Shown: in pieces, positions 63,215 to 64,000 of the stretch
Layout of the letters: each line of letters opens with the position of its first letter
Position numbering within the stretch: position 1 is the first letter of the stretch
Assembly: GCF_022602565.1 (NCBI RefSeq)
Contig: NZ_JALBCV010000017.1
Location: 1-64,000 of the forward strand
Direction: 5' to 3'
DNA length: 64,000 bases
DNA from: Rosenbergiella metrosideri
Lineage (GTDB): Bacteria; Pseudomonadota; Gammaproteobacteria; Enterobacterales; Enterobacteriaceae
Made by a program: the position numbers and the translations under genes
Notes under the pieces: model-generated
What the model saw: the letters and a program-made list of their open reading frames with translations, nothing else
What the model was told of the DNA's origin: nothing
Database searches by the model: none

Positions 63215-64000
63215 TCACAATCCAACATCCAGCCATTCACTACCGCGAGAATCTATGTATCTCTCAGACATCTGCGCTGATTTATGCCCGAGTAATCTTT
63301 GTGCAAACTCATTGCTTTTGTCTGAGGCATATAGACGTGCCGAAAGGCTTCTGATTTCGTGAAATGATGGTGGGTCGCCTTCCCATTTACAACCTGATTT
63401 ATCTCTTGCTTGGGAAAATGAGCGCGATATGCTTTTCACCGTTAACATTTGACCGGTTCGCGATGCTATTAGCGTCTCACATTTACCGTACGATTCTCTA
63501 CATCTATCAATAACATCACTGAGTTTTATCTCTAAATTTGGCGCTTGGATTGATAGAGGTATGGTGAGTTTCGCCCCTGTCTTTTTCTGCTCAATCCAAA
63601 GCTTTCCATCCTTTACATCTGACCATTTCATTTTGCAAATATCACTAACCCTTTGCCCAGTGACAATTGCCAGCTCAATACTCAGGCTAACCCAGTCCTG
63701 CATTTGGTAGGATGACAGCAAAATCCCTTTCAAATCCTGCACAGAAAGTCTATTTCGTTTCACTGTTATTCTTGAGTTCCTAGTCGATTCCACAGGGTTA
63801 ACGCTTAATAATCCCTCTGATATTGCCTCACGGAACATATCAAGCATAGTAGAGCGTATCAATTTCGCCCGGGAATCCTTTCCATCCTGAACGTATTCAT
63901 CAAGAAAACTAGCAACGTCCTTAGTTCGTATTTCTGTCAGATCGCACTTATCAAATCGCGCCGAGACAGCCTTTACCCGACTACGATACTCTGACATTGA
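63215..64000 (-). CDS. int: Lambda-type phage integrase, C-terminal part (runs out of window)
   Basis: At least 260 residues of a tyrosine recombinase, cut by the window edge; the frame is open beyond 63997. The core-binding region (AKLIRSTMLDMFREAISEG) and catalytic domain follow lambda Int closely. Arg is in VTGQRVSDICKMKW, His/Arg in FHEIRSLSARLY, the second His in LLGHKSAQM and the Tyr nucleophile in ERYIDSRG. The N-terminal arm-binding domain, about 90 residues, lies outside. The protein appears intact, so the prophage to the right may be complete. Confidence 0.93.
   Translation of the reverse strand, partial: SMSEYRSRVKAVSARFDKCDLTEIRTKDVASFLDEYVQDGKDSRAKLIRSTMLDMFREAISEGLLSVNPVESTRNSRITVKRNRLSVQDLKGILLSSYQMQDWVSLSIELAIVTGQRVSDICKMKWSDVKDGKLWIEQKKTGAKLTIPLSIQAPNLEIKLSDVIDRCRESYGKCETLIASRTGQMLTVKSISRSFSQARDKSGCKWEGDPPSFHEIRSLSARLYASDKSNEFAQRLLGHKSAQMSERYIDSRGSEWLDVGL

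Overview
The window is chromosome from a member of the Enterobacterales. It combines an E. coli-like backbone (the 50-54 minute region) with two phage-derived accessory stretches and one small inserted cassette. The gene order gltX / tRNA-Ala / nupC / mntH / glk / ypdK and later mlaA / sixA / smrB / prmB / aroC / mepA / yfcA / epmC / yfcL / mnmC / fabB / yfcJ / flk / pdxB / usg / truA / dedA follows the enterobacterial arrangement. Coding sequence is moderately AT-rich, which is compatible with the Erwiniaceae side of the order (Tatumella- or Rosenbergiella-like). I cannot fix the genus from sequence alone.

Layout. 1-2.7 kb: tRNA-Val(UAC) on the minus strand, gltX, a YfeC-type HTH gene and two tRNA-Ala(GGC) genes. 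2.8-10.7 kb: transport and metabolism (ydiK-type permease, DUF2938 protein, nupC, mntH with a MntR operator, glk, the micro-gene ypdK, a universal stress protein, an unknown anchored protein and a lipoprotein). 11-13.6 kb: a cyanide-insensitive bd-type oxidase operon (cioAB plus a DUF2474 peptide) behind a perfect FNR box. 13.6-18.3 kb: acetyltransferases, an alcohol dehydrogenase / short-chain dehydrogenase pair, small regulatory-type proteins and tRNA-Arg(CCU). 18.4-24.9 kb: a strongly decayed phage or island remnant attached to that tRNA-Arg, with a broken integrase, an AlpA-type protein, zinc-finger and Ead-like proteins, tail gene scraps and several single-base frameshifts.

25-36 kb is a biofilm and cyclic-di-GMP block: pgaABCD (poly-GlcNAc synthesis and export), yfiRNB (a periplasm-gated diguanylate cyclase) and a BLUF-EAL photoreceptor. 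36-43 kb carries the complete cytochrome c maturation operon ccmABCDEFGHI. 43-53 kb is housekeeping: lipid trafficking (mlaA), sixA, ribosome rescue (smrB), ribosomal protein methylation (prmB), chorismate synthase, murein endopeptidase, EF-P hydroxylation (epmC), tRNA wobble modification (mnmC) and fabB under a FabR-like operator.

54.5-56.1 kb holds a two-gene cassette (a DUF1493 acidic protein and a hydrophobic partner). It sits exactly where yfcJ and a convergent MocR-type regulator gene would overlap, and a 56-bp duplication flanks it so that each gene keeps its own 3' end. The MocR gene also carries an in-frame amber codon 30 residues before its natural end. The window closes with rhodanese, flk, pdxB-usg-truA-dedA, and the C-terminal part of a lambda-type integrase that marks the edge of a second prophage running out of the window.

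The strongest leads are the duplication-flanked DUF1493 cassette, the clustering of pga, yfi and BLUF genes, a TPR-like gene split at an A8 slippery run, and several well-preserved operators (MntR, FNR, FabR and a CsrA-like site at the pgaA start).
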